This document shows, in pieces, positions 7,508-14,848 of a stretch of DNA of 64,000 nt. The position numbers were made by a program, and so were the translations under genes. Below the pieces are notes generated by a model, which did not search any database, was not told the DNA's origin, and worked only from the letters and a program-made list of their open reading frames with translations. Numbering within the stretch: position 1 is the stretch's first letter; each line of letters starts with the position of its first letter. The stretch lies in contig NZ_JALXKS010000012.1 in assembly GCF_025144725.1 (NCBI RefSeq), positions 3,407 through 67,406 of the forward strand, written 5' to 3'. This DNA comes from Brevibacterium sp. p3-SID960. GTDB taxonomy: Bacteria > Actinomycetota > Actinomycetes > Actinomycetales > Brevibacteriaceae.

Positions 7508-7513
7508 TAGGCT
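7508..7513 (+). promoter_or_regulatory. -10 element of leaderless glycerophosphodiesterase mRNA
   Basis: TAGGCT ends 7 nt before the ATG at 7521; GACATA 17 nt upstream may serve as a weak -35. No ribosome site is present. Confidence 0.6.
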
Positions 7514-7520
7514 GGCTGAT

Positions 7521-8249
7521 ATGACCGCTACGCGCCCGGACATCATCGCCCACCGCGGAGGCCTGTGGCCCGGCACAGCAGAGAACACGATGGCTGCCTT
7601 CGAACACGCCATCGCGCACGGAGTCACGATGCTCGAGACCGATGTGCATCTGTCGGCAGACGGAGTGCTCTTCGCCGCCCACGACGATGATCTCCAGCGG
7701 ATCGCCGGTCGCCCCGAGCAGCTCGCTGAGCTTCCGGCTGCCGAACTGGAGTCCATCGAGCTCATCGCCGGTGGAACACTCCCCCGGCTGGCTGACCTGC
7801 TCGCGGCATTCCCGACCGCCCACTTCAACATCGACGTCAAAGCCGACCGCTCGGCAGCGGCAGTCATCCGTCTGCTGCGGGACCAGTCCGACACCGATCG
7901 TCTGCGCTTGGCCTCCTTCTCCACCCGCCGCCTGCACATGCTGCGCCAGGCGCTGCCGGGCATCGCCACCTCGCTGGGCACTGCCGAAGTGGTGCGGCTG
8001 CGGCTGCTCGGCGCAGGCGGGTGGCGTCTCGACCCGTCGGTCGATGCTGTGCAGGTACCGGCCAGCCGGTGCGGCTTCCCCGTCATCACCACGGGGTTCA
8101 TCGGCGCTGCGCATAGTCTCGGACTCCGCGTTGACGCGTGGACGATCAACGAACCTGCAGAGATGCAGCGCTTGGCTCGCCTGGGGGTCGACGGGCTCGT
8201 CACCGATGAGCCGCTGACCGCCCAGACAGCGATGGCAGAGGCGGTTTAG
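7521..8249 (+). CDS. Glycerophosphodiester phosphodiesterase (GDPD/UgpQ type)
   Basis: This 242-aa TIM-barrel enzyme hydrolyses deacylated phospholipids to glycerol-3-phosphate and an alcohol. It has the motifs IAHRGG and ENTMAAF, the metal-binding LETDVHLSADG, and the catalytic-type AAHDDDLQR. Later barrel motifs (FNIDVKAD, and VDAWTINE near the C terminus) are also intact. No signal peptide is present, so it is cytosolic. It appears to be transcribed alone, leaderless, just upstream of rbpA. Confidence 0.9.
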   Translation: MTATRPDIIAHRGGLWPGTAENTMAAFEHAIAHGVTMLETDVHLSADGVLFAAHDDDLQRIAGRPEQLAELPAAELESIELIAGGTLPRLADLLAAFPTAHFNIDVKADRSAAAVIRLLRDQSDTDRLRLASFSTRRLHMLRQALPGIATSLGTAEVVRLRLLGAGGWRLDPSVDAVQVPASRCGFPVITTGFIGAAHSLGLRVDAWTINEPAEMQRLARLGVDGLVTDEPLTAQTAMAEAV

Positions 8250-8251
8250 GC

Positions 8252-8278
8252 GGGAATGAAACGAGTCGCTAGACTGTT
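8252..8278 (+). promoter_or_regulatory. SigR/SigH-type promoter of rbpA
   Basis: GGGAAT, exactly 18 nt, then GTT: a full match to the SigR consensus. S. coelicolor rbpA is a known SigR target. A housekeeping-like TAGACT (8270-8275) overlaps the same spacer. Confidence 0.8.
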
Positions 8279-8324
8279 CTGGTTCCCAAGAGCTTGAAAA
8301 CCATCATCGGAAGGTGTGCAACAG

Positions 8325-8666
8325 ATGAGTGAACGCAGTCTGCGGGGTACCCAGCTGGGCTCCCGGAGCCTCGAGTCGGAAGTCGGTGTCGAACCGGCCC
8401 CGCGCCAGATGGTCGAGTACGTCTGCGAAGACGGCCACACGTTCACCGTCCCCTTCTCCGTCGAAGCCGAGGTCCCGGCCACCTGGGATTCGGGAACCCA
8501 CGGCATCGGCACCCGCGTCGGAGGCGAAGAACCCGATGACGAGCCGGAGAAGCCGGTGCGCACCCACTGGGACATGTTGCTGGAGCGCCGCTCCTTCGAA
8601 GAGCTGCAGGTGCTCCTCGATGAGCGCCTGGCGATTCGCCGCGGGGAGATCCCACCACAGGTCTGA
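8325..8666 (+). CDS. rbpA: RNA polymerase-binding protein RbpA
   Basis: RbpA binds the beta subunit and principal sigma factor and stabilises open complexes in actinobacteria. The 113-aa protein matches along its length: N-terminal MSERSLRGTQLG, the core domain VEYVCEDGHTFTVPFSVEAEVPATW, and the sigma-interaction region RTHWDMLLERRSFEELQVLL. The CxxC pair that holds zinc in Streptomyces RbpA is replaced (DSGTHG), leaving only the first Cys-His pair, so a zinc-free fold is likely. The ATG was chosen over an upstream GTG because GGAAGG is correctly spaced. It sits under a SigR-type promoter. Confidence 0.95.
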   Translation: MSERSLRGTQLGSRSLESEVGVEPAPRQMVEYVCEDGHTFTVPFSVEAEVPATWDSGTHGIGTRVGGEEPDDEPEKPVRTHWDMLLERRSFEELQVLLDERLAIRRGEIPPQV

Positions 8667-8706
8667 AGACCCCTGTGGCAGCCATGCCGCAGTCACTGAA
8701 CGCACG

Positions 8707-8737
8707 GAGGGCGGATCCGATAGTCGGATCCGCCCTC
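8707..8737. terminator. Hairpin terminator after rbpA
   Basis: A 14-bp perfect stem (8707-8720 with 8724-8737) with a 3-nt loop lies between the convergent rbpA and mannosyltransferase genes. TTG follows on the plus strand. Confidence 0.7.
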
Positions 8738-8773
8738 TTGCCGTGTGTGTCTCAGCCAGTTCCTGTGTGCGTC

Positions 8774-9535
8774 TCAGGCAGCGCGCCCGGCGGTGACTCT
8801 GCCGACGAGTCGGCGAGCCTGGCTGAGACGGCGCTGCGCACCCCACTGGGCGACTCGGCCGACTGCCTCTCGGATGATGCTGCCGTGCATCTTCGACTCA
8901 CCGAGCTCTCGTTCGACGAACACGATCGGCACCTCGACGATGGACAGACCGGCCTCGTGCACGCGCTTGGTCATATCGATCTGGAAGCAGTAGCCCTGTG
9001 AGGCGATCTCGGCGAGATCGAGCTGTGCCAGGGTCTCACGCCGGTATGCACGGAAGCCTGCCGTCGCGTCCTTGACGCCCATGCCCATGAGCGCATCGAC
9101 GTAGATGTTCGCGCCCCGGGAGAGCACATGCCGGTTGCGCGGCCAGTTGACCACAGCACCGCCGGGGACCCAACGTGAACCGATTGCAAGATCCGCCCCA
9201 TCAGCCACCGCGTCAAGCAGCAGCGGCAGGTCCTTCCCGCGGTGGGACCCGTCGGCGTCCATCTCGCAGATGACCTCATACTCGCGTTCGAGCGCCCACT
9301 GGAAGCCGGCCACGTAGGCCGGTCCCAGCCCGGCTTTCTGCTCACGGTGCAGCACGTTGACGCGCGCGTCCTCAGCAGCGCGCTCATCAGCCCACCGGCC
9401 AGTGCCGTCAGGCGAGTTGTCATCGGCGATGAGGACATCGACGTGCGGAGCGTAGGTGTGGATCGCAGCGAGGGTCATCGGCAGCGAATCGAGCTCGTTG
9501 TACGTCGGGATGACGATCAGTGTAGACATATGCAC
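8774..9535 (-). CDS. ppm1: Polyprenol-phosphate mannose synthase (GT2)
   Basis: This 253-aa protein is a soluble family-2 glycosyltransferase without the N-terminal acyltransferase domain or C-terminal membrane domain of some Ppm1 proteins. Motifs: VIPTYNE, ADDNSPDGTG, the metal/nucleotide-binding EMDADGSHRGKDLP, and GSRWVPGG. It makes the mannosyl donor used outside the membrane for protein mannosylation and lipoglycans. The GTG at 9535 is preferred over the ATG at 9529 because a TAGGGT hexamer sits 6 nt upstream, giving a leaderless message. It is convergent with rbpA. Confidence 0.88.
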   Translation of the reverse strand: MHMSTLIVIPTYNELDSLPMTLAAIHTYAPHVDVLIADDNSPDGTGRWADERAAEDARVNVLHREQKAGLGPAYVAGFQWALEREYEVICEMDADGSHRGKDLPLLLDAVADGADLAIGSRWVPGGAVVNWPRNRHVLSRGANIYVDALMGMGVKDATAGFRAYRRETLAQLDLAEIASQGYCFQIDMTKRVHEAGLSIVEVPIVFVERELGESKMHGSIIREAVGRVAQWGAQRRLSQARRLVGRVTAGRAA

Positions 9536-9541
9536 GATTAC

Positions 9542-9547
9542 ACCCTA
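9542..9547 (-). promoter_or_regulatory. -10 element of leaderless ppm1 mRNA
   Basis: TAGGGT on the minus strand ends 6 nt before the GTG at 9535. Confidence 0.55.
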
Positions 9548-9606
9548 GAGGACCATCGCGCGCAGCTCATGAGGGCAACACGCCGGTGAGTGATGCGGAC
9601 CGGCGA

Positions 9607-10587
9607 TCAGGACGTCACCGCCGTGCCATGGGACCAGACGCGCAGCAGCTGCGGCAGTGCCGCATCAGGGCTGAGATCGGGCAGACCCGGTGTGCCTGAG
9701 CGTGGATCCGTACTCCAGGCGGCCACTCGCGAATCGGCTGCCTGCACCAGCAGGCTCTCAACTGACCACACGCATGCGGTGGCCGCAGCCCCAGGTGCCA
9801 GCACTCCCCCGTCGAAGCTGCCGACTGCCCGGTAGCCGAAGCGGGTGACGGCGTTGAAAGCCGCCCGGGCCGAGACACCGTCAGCGGAGTCGTACACGGC
9901 CGCCCGCAGGGTCTGCCACGGGTTCTCTGCTGTGAGTGCGAAGCTCACCTGCGCACCGGCCGACAGCAGCTGGGCCAGCGGCTGCCGGTGTGCCAGTGGA
10001 TCGACGGTGATGCCGAGCCCGGACTGGGCCAGCGCATCGATCGCCTCTGGCGAGACTGCCACGTTGATGAGCAGCCGCCAGGCGTGACGCTGCAGGTGGG
10101 CCCGCACTCCTGCATTCTCGAGCAGACCGAGGACAGCGCTGAGATCTGCTGCGCTGTCGACGAGAACGAACTGCGCCCCGTCCGGCAGCGCCCCGGCATC
10201 AAGCGCACCGGCATCGAGCGCACCACGGGTCTCCCCCGCGCCGCCGAGCCGATAGCAGGTGGTGACCAGCTCCTCGGGAGCGGCATCAGTGAACCGTGCC
10301 AGCTGCTCGCTGGTGCCGATGAGATGAGCGGCGGTCACGCCTCGGGACAGGAGCTCATCACCGGTCGGAGCCGGCCGCACCGCCTGCGGGCGCAGGTCGA
10401 CGGCCGCGGCGACGAGACCCGGGGTGACGAAGGCGCCGGCGAGATCGTGGTGCGTGCCGTCGAAGGCGCAGGCGGCCTCATCCGAGCCGACCCAGGCGAC
10501 GGTGTCACCGGTGAACATGATGGCGGTGGCGAAGGGATCGGCGCTGGAGTAGACATCAGCGTTGTACAGGATCGTCGAGTCAGTCAC
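9607..10587 (-). CDS. Amidohydrolase-like protein lacking metal ligands
   Basis: This 326-aa protein has the small N-terminal beta domain of YtcJ-like amidohydrolases (LYNADVYSSADPFATAIMF, then LAGAFVTPGLV) and a C-terminal strip typical of them (FDGGVLAPGAAATACVW). Where active enzymes have the His-x-His metal motif it reads VAAAVDLRP, and no later histidine cluster replaces it. It is also well short of the usual 450-550 aa. A small internal repeat (ALDAGALDAGALPDG) is present. It is probably non-catalytic or strongly diverged. The GTG start has a near-consensus CACAAT hexamer 6 nt upstream. Confidence 0.65.
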   Translation of the reverse strand: MTDSTILYNADVYSSADPFATAIMFTGDTVAWVGSDEAACAFDGTHHDLAGAFVTPGLVAAAVDLRPQAVRPAPTGDELLSRGVTAAHLIGTSEQLARFTDAAPEELVTTCYRLGGAGETRGALDAGALDAGALPDGAQFVLVDSAADLSAVLGLLENAGVRAHLQRHAWRLLINVAVSPEAIDALAQSGLGITVDPLAHRQPLAQLLSAGAQVSFALTAENPWQTLRAAVYDSADGVSARAAFNAVTRFGYRAVGSFDGGVLAPGAAATACVWSVESLLVQAADSRVAAWSTDPRSGTPGLPDLSPDAALPQLLRVWSHGTAVTS

Positions 10588-10651
10588 GCCGCTATTGTGT
10601 CACGACACCCGCCCTGTGCCAGTGCCGCCTGCCGCAGGATGGCTGCCGGGA

Positions 10652-10657
10652 TAGAGT
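10652..10657 (+). promoter_or_regulatory. -10 element of leaderless exonuclease-fusion mRNA
   Basis: TAGAGT ends 7 nt before the GTG at 10665; the nearest GAGG is only 3 nt from that GTG, too close for a ribosome site. Confidence 0.5.
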
Positions 10658-10664
10658 GAGGCGT

Positions 10665-12425
10665 GTGAAGGCTCCACTCATCATCCTGGACACACCGGCC
10701 CTGTACTATCGGGCGTTCTACGCGCTGCCGGACACGATCCGCTCGCCGGAGGGGTTCCCGGTCAACGCCGTGCGCGGTGTCCTCGACACGATCGCCCAGC
10801 TGGCCGAGACCTGGTCCTCGACCCGGATCGTCGCCACCATGGACGCCGACTGGCGGCCGGCCTTCCGGACCGCAGTCGTCCCGGAGTACAAAGCTCAGCG
10901 CATCGTCGATGCGGAAGCCGGCACGGAGACGCCGCCGGATCTGGAGGCCCAGCTGCCGCTTCTACGCTCGAGCCTCATCGCCGCTGGCATTCCCGTCGCC
11001 GAGGTGGCCGGCACTGAGGCCGACGACGTCATCGCCTCCCTCATCGCTGCGACCGCAGAACCGGTTGTCATCGTCTCCCCCGACCGCGATCTGCTCGCCC
11101 TGCTCGATGCCGACGGACGGGTGACCGTGTGCCGGCCGAAGAAGGGCGGGGTGTGGGAGACCGTGCAGGCGGCCGACCTGCCGGAGCTCTACGGCGTGCC
11201 CGATGGTCCGTCCTACCGGGCGCTGGCCGCATTGCGCGGCGACCCGTCCGACGGTCTGCCCGGCGTGCCGGGAATCGGAGAGAAGACCGCCGCCAAGCTC
11301 ATCGGCGGCTACGGCAGCCTCGATGCCGTCATCGCCGCAGCGCAGGCAGGGCAGAAGGCCCACGGCCTGAGCTCCAAGCGCCAGGAGAACATCGTCGCCT
11401 CCGCCGAGGCGGTGCGCCGCGGACACCAGGTGATGACGTGTGCTGATGACCTCGACGTTTCCGCCTTCCTCGCTGCAGTCGAGACCGCAGAGGAGAAGCG
11501 GGATGCCGCGACCCTGCGGGAACTGGCCGGCGACCACGGCTTCGAACGCAGCGCCGAACGTCTCATCGCTGTCCTCGTCCCATTCGCTGCACCCAGCGCG
11601 GCACCCGCCACCCCGGCAGCCGCCGAACCGGCGGCGGTGCACGCAGACGACCCAGCCGCCGCCGCTGATCAGGCAGCCCTGTTCCCCGCACCGCAGCCCC
11701 CGAAGCTGACCACCGGCTGGACCCGCTCACCGGTATGGGGCTTCGACTTGGAGACCACCGGCACCAACCCGCACACCGCCCGCATCGTCACTGCCGCACT
11801 GTGTGAGTTCCGCGATGGCGTCGAGACCAGTCGGCTCGAATGGCTGGCAGATGCCGGGGTCGAGATCCCCGCCGCGGCCGCCGAGGTGCACGGCATCTCC
11901 ACCGAGCATGTTCGCGCCTACGGCCGGCCGCTGCCAGAGGTGCTGGCTGAGCTGCTCGAATGGTTTGCACGCATCGACGATGACGGCGGGATCCTCGTCG
12001 GGCACAACATCGTCTACGACCTCACTGTCCTCGAATCCGAGACGATCCGGCTGGGCAGCCGACAGCGTGCCTCCCAGGTGTGCCCGCCGGTCATCGACAC
12101 CTTCGTCATCGACAAACAGGTCGACCCCTACCGGCGCGGCTCCCGCGTCCTCACCGCCCTGGCCGAGCACTGGAACGTCGAGCTCGACAACGCCCACGAC
12201 GCGACCGCCGACGCTCTGGCCGCCGTCGAGATCGCGCTGCGGATCGCCGCAGCCCACCCGGAGACGATCGGCACACTGAGTGCCGCGGAGATCCACGCCT
12301 CCCAGATCGCCTGGAAGCGGGACCAGTCGGCAAGCTTCGAAAGCTACCTGCGCCGCAAACGCGGCGATCAGAGCATCACCGTCAGCTGCGAATGGCCGTT
12401 CGAAACACCGCAGCTGCGCAGCTGA
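10665..12425 (+). CDS. Fused 5'-3' exonuclease (FEN-like) and DEDDh 3'-5' exonuclease
   Basis: This 586-aa protein joins two nucleases usually encoded separately. Residues 1 to about 295 are a Pol I-type 5'-3' exonuclease/flap nuclease (ILDTPALYYRAF, EADDVIASL, SPDRDLLALL, and the helix-hairpin-helix LPGVPGIGEKTAAKLI). An Ala/Pro linker of about 45 residues follows. From about 355 to 535 is a DnaQ-like domain with GFDLETTG (Asp, Glu), GHNIVYDLTVLE (Asp) and HDATADALA (His, Asp). The reading frame is uninterrupted. A role in Okazaki-fragment or repair end processing is inferred. An upstream GTG at 10656 is a less likely start. Confidence 0.88.
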   Translation: MKAPLIILDTPALYYRAFYALPDTIRSPEGFPVNAVRGVLDTIAQLAETWSSTRIVATMDADWRPAFRTAVVPEYKAQRIVDAEAGTETPPDLEAQLPLLRSSLIAAGIPVAEVAGTEADDVIASLIAATAEPVVIVSPDRDLLALLDADGRVTVCRPKKGGVWETVQAADLPELYGVPDGPSYRALAALRGDPSDGLPGVPGIGEKTAAKLIGGYGSLDAVIAAAQAGQKAHGLSSKRQENIVASAEAVRRGHQVMTCADDLDVSAFLAAVETAEEKRDAATLRELAGDHGFERSAERLIAVLVPFAAPSAAPATPAAAEPAAVHADDPAAAADQAALFPAPQPPKLTTGWTRSPVWGFDLETTGTNPHTARIVTAALCEFRDGVETSRLEWLADAGVEIPAAAAEVHGISTEHVRAYGRPLPEVLAELLEWFARIDDDGGILVGHNIVYDLTVLESETIRLGSRQRASQVCPPVIDTFVIDKQVDPYRRGSRVLTALAEHWNVELDNAHDATADALAAVEIALRIAAAHPETIGTLSAAEIHASQIAWKRDQSASFESYLRRKRGDQSITVSCEWPFETPQLRS

Positions 12426-12448
12426 GCCGTGTTCGGGAACTGAGCACG

Positions 12449-12454
12449 TAGACT
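12449..12454 (+). promoter_or_regulatory. Probable -10 of secA2
   Basis: TAGACT lies 68 nt upstream of the secA2 ATG, just after the stop of the exonuclease gene, so secA2 may have its own promoter. Confidence 0.35.
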
Positions 12455-12522
12455 TTCCACAGCACGAACCCCCGGCGCCGACACAGGCGCCCCTCCCCGA
12501 GACGATTCCGAGGACGTGACAC

Positions 12523-14787
12523 ATGGGATTCCTCTCCCGCCTGCTCAACCGACCCGGTGCCCAAGCAGAGAAGAGCATCGGCTGGCTCGAGAAGGCCTGG
12601 CCGCAGATCGACACCCTGGCCGAGGAGTACGCGGAACTCAGCGATGAGGCCATCGCGGTGAAGGCCGCCGACATCTTCACCTCCGGATCGCGGCAGGAGC
12701 AGCTGCGCCAGTACGCAGCCCTCGTGCGCGAAGCCGCCGACCGGGCACTCGACGAGCGGCCCTACAACTCCCAGATCCAGGGACTCATCGGCCTGCTCGA
12801 CGGCTCGATCGTGCAGATGCTCACCGGCGAGGGAAAGACGCTTGTCGGCGCGATGGCCGCTGCCGGCTACGCGCTGCAGGGCCGCACCGTGCACGTCGTG
12901 TCCGTCAACGACTACCTCGCCGTCCGCGACCGCAACTGGATGAAGCCGCTGTTCGACCTCCTCGGCGTCGAATCGGCCAGCATCTCAGAAGCCGACAGCG
13001 ACGGCACCCGCCGCCAGTCCTACGGCGCTGAAGTCGTCTACGGGGCGGTCACGGAGATCGGATTCGACGTCCTGCGCGACCGGTTCATCGTCGACGACGA
13101 TGAGATCCGCGTGCCCAGCCGCGACGTCGTCATCGTCGACGAAGCCGATTCGGTGCTCATCGACGAGGCCCGCGTGCCCCTCGTGCTCGCCGGCTCAACC
13201 GAGGTGCAGGACGCCGATGAGAAGATCGCCGCCCTCGTGACGAACCTCGAACCCGGCCTCCACTACGATGTCAGCGACGACAAGCAGGCGGTTTCCCTTT
13301 CCGACGCCGGCGTCGACCACATCGAAGAGCTCCTCGACGCCGACCTGTTCGGCGAGGACGCTCAGACGCTGGCAGCCATCAACCTCGCCCTCTACGCTGA
13401 GGCGCTCGTCAAGCGCGATGTCGACTACCTCATCGTCGACGGTCAGGTGAAGCTCATCTCCGGTTCCCGCGGACGTGTCGCCGATCTGCAGCGCTGGCCC
13501 GATGGCCTGCAGGCGGCCGTCGAGGCCAAGGAGAAGCTCAAAACCACCGAATCCGGTGAGATCCTCGACCAGATGACCGTCGAGGAGTTCATCCGCGGCT
13601 ACGAAACCGTCTGCGGGATGACCGGCACGGCACTGGCCGTCGGCGATGACCTGCGCGAGTTCTACGATCTGGAGATCGTCCCGGTCGAACCGCATGAGAA
13701 GGTCATCCGTGACGACGAACCCGACCGGCTCTACACCTTCCAGGAGTCCAAGGAACGCGCGATCGTCGAGGAGGTCGACGAACAGCACGCCAACGGCCGG
13801 CCGGTGCTCATCGGCACCCGCTCGGTTGCCGAATCCGAAAGCCTCGCCGCGCGGCTGCGCGAACGCGGGATCTCCTGCCAGGTGCTCAACGCCAAGGACG
13901 ACTCCCGGGAAGCCGAGATCATCGCCGAGGCCGGCCGCAGCGGCGCGGTGACCGTGTCCACACAGATGGCCGGGCGCGGCACCGATATTCGGCTGGTCGA
14001 CGAGAAGGCCGTCGAAGCCGGTGGTCTGCTCGTCATCGGCGCCGGACGCTACCCGTCGTCACGCCTCGACGATCAGCTCCGCGGGCGTGCCGGCCGGCAG
14101 GGCGACCCGGGTTCCTCGGTGTTCTTCACCAGCCTTGAGGACGAGCTCATGAGCCGGGTGCCCGAAGCCAAGCGCTTCGTCGAAGAAGGCGATGAGACCG
14201 GCCACATCGCCAACCGGCGGGCAGCTCAGCTCGTCGAACACGCCCAGCGCATGTCGGAGGGCCACAACACCGCCGTGCACCGCGATACATGGCGGTTCAA
14301 CCACCTGATGAAGCAGCAGCGTGAGATCGTCCTGGGCAAGCGCGACCGGATTCGCAAAGAGCATTCGGGTGCGGATGAGCTGCGTGAGCGGCTGCCGGAG
14401 CAGACCGAAGCCTGGGATGAGAAGCTCGGCAGTGCAGTCGTCGACGACGCGCTGCGCGATGTGCTGCTCTTCCAGCTCGACCAGCGGTGGGTCGAGCACC
14501 TGGCCTATCTCAACAACCTGCGCGAGGGCATCCACCTGCGCACCCTGGCCAAGGAGCGCCCGCACGAGGCATTCAACACCGAATCGATCCAGGCTTTCGA
14601 CACCTTCTGGCCCGACGTCCTCGACGCCGCGACCGCGGCGCTGGAGGATGCTGAGATCACCGGAGACGGCATCGACCTGCCCTCCCACGGCATGAAGCGC
14701 CCATCCTCAACGTGGACATATCTCACCACCGAGTCGACGTTCGGCTCGGACATCGAAACCGTCGTCAAGCGGGCACGGGGACGCTGA
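12523..14787 (+). CDS. secA2: Accessory Sec translocase ATPase SecA2
   Basis: This is a SecA-family DEAD-like motor of 754 aa, shorter than housekeeping SecA (about 900) and without the C-terminal zinc/SecB-binding tail. Domains: N-terminal helical region, Walker A MLTGEGKT near residue 105, VNDYLAVRD, the DEAD-type VIVDEADSVLIDEAR, a preprotein cross-linking insertion, and helicase motifs TQMAGRGTDI and LDDQLRGRAGRQGDPGSS. It presumably exports a subset of proteins across the membrane with SecYEG. The GAGG site is 9 nt before the ATG. It is convergent with helY. Confidence 0.92.
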   Translation: MGFLSRLLNRPGAQAEKSIGWLEKAWPQIDTLAEEYAELSDEAIAVKAADIFTSGSRQEQLRQYAALVREAADRALDERPYNSQIQGLIGLLDGSIVQMLTGEGKTLVGAMAAAGYALQGRTVHVVSVNDYLAVRDRNWMKPLFDLLGVESASISEADSDGTRRQSYGAEVVYGAVTEIGFDVLRDRFIVDDDEIRVPSRDVVIVDEADSVLIDEARVPLVLAGSTEVQDADEKIAALVTNLEPGLHYDVSDDKQAVSLSDAGVDHIEELLDADLFGEDAQTLAAINLALYAEALVKRDVDYLIVDGQVKLISGSRGRVADLQRWPDGLQAAVEAKEKLKTTESGEILDQMTVEEFIRGYETVCGMTGTALAVGDDLREFYDLEIVPVEPHEKVIRDDEPDRLYTFQESKERAIVEEVDEQHANGRPVLIGTRSVAESESLAARLRERGISCQVLNAKDDSREAEIIAEAGRSGAVTVSTQMAGRGTDIRLVDEKAVEAGGLLVIGAGRYPSSRLDDQLRGRAGRQGDPGSSVFFTSLEDELMSRVPEAKRFVEEGDETGHIANRRAAQLVEHAQRMSEGHNTAVHRDTWRFNHLMKQQREIVLGKRDRIRKEHSGADELRERLPEQTEAWDEKLGSAVVDDALRDVLLFQLDQRWVEHLAYLNNLREGIHLRTLAKERPHEAFNTESIQAFDTFWPDVLDAATAALEDAEITGDGIDLPSHGMKRPSSTWTYLTTESTFGSDIETVVKRARGR

Positions 14788-14796
14788 ACCGCTCGC

Positions 14797-14842
14797 GCCT
14801 CACCCGTCGGTAAGCCGCCGCCTCACCCGTCGGTGAGCCGGG
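14797..14842. repeat. Two tandem 23-bp repeats between secA2 and helY
   Basis: The 23-bp unit beginning GCCTCACCCGTCGGT is present twice with a few differences. Each copy contains a short hairpin (CTCACC-CGTC-GGTGAG in the second), so it may act as a weak bidirectional terminator between the convergent genes. Confidence 0.6.
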
Positions 14843-14848
14843 GGCGTA

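Noticed and set aside
10665..12425. Frameshift or missed stop joining two nuclease genes
   Set aside because: The linker has normal composition and coding bias continues across it; no start signal precedes the second domain.
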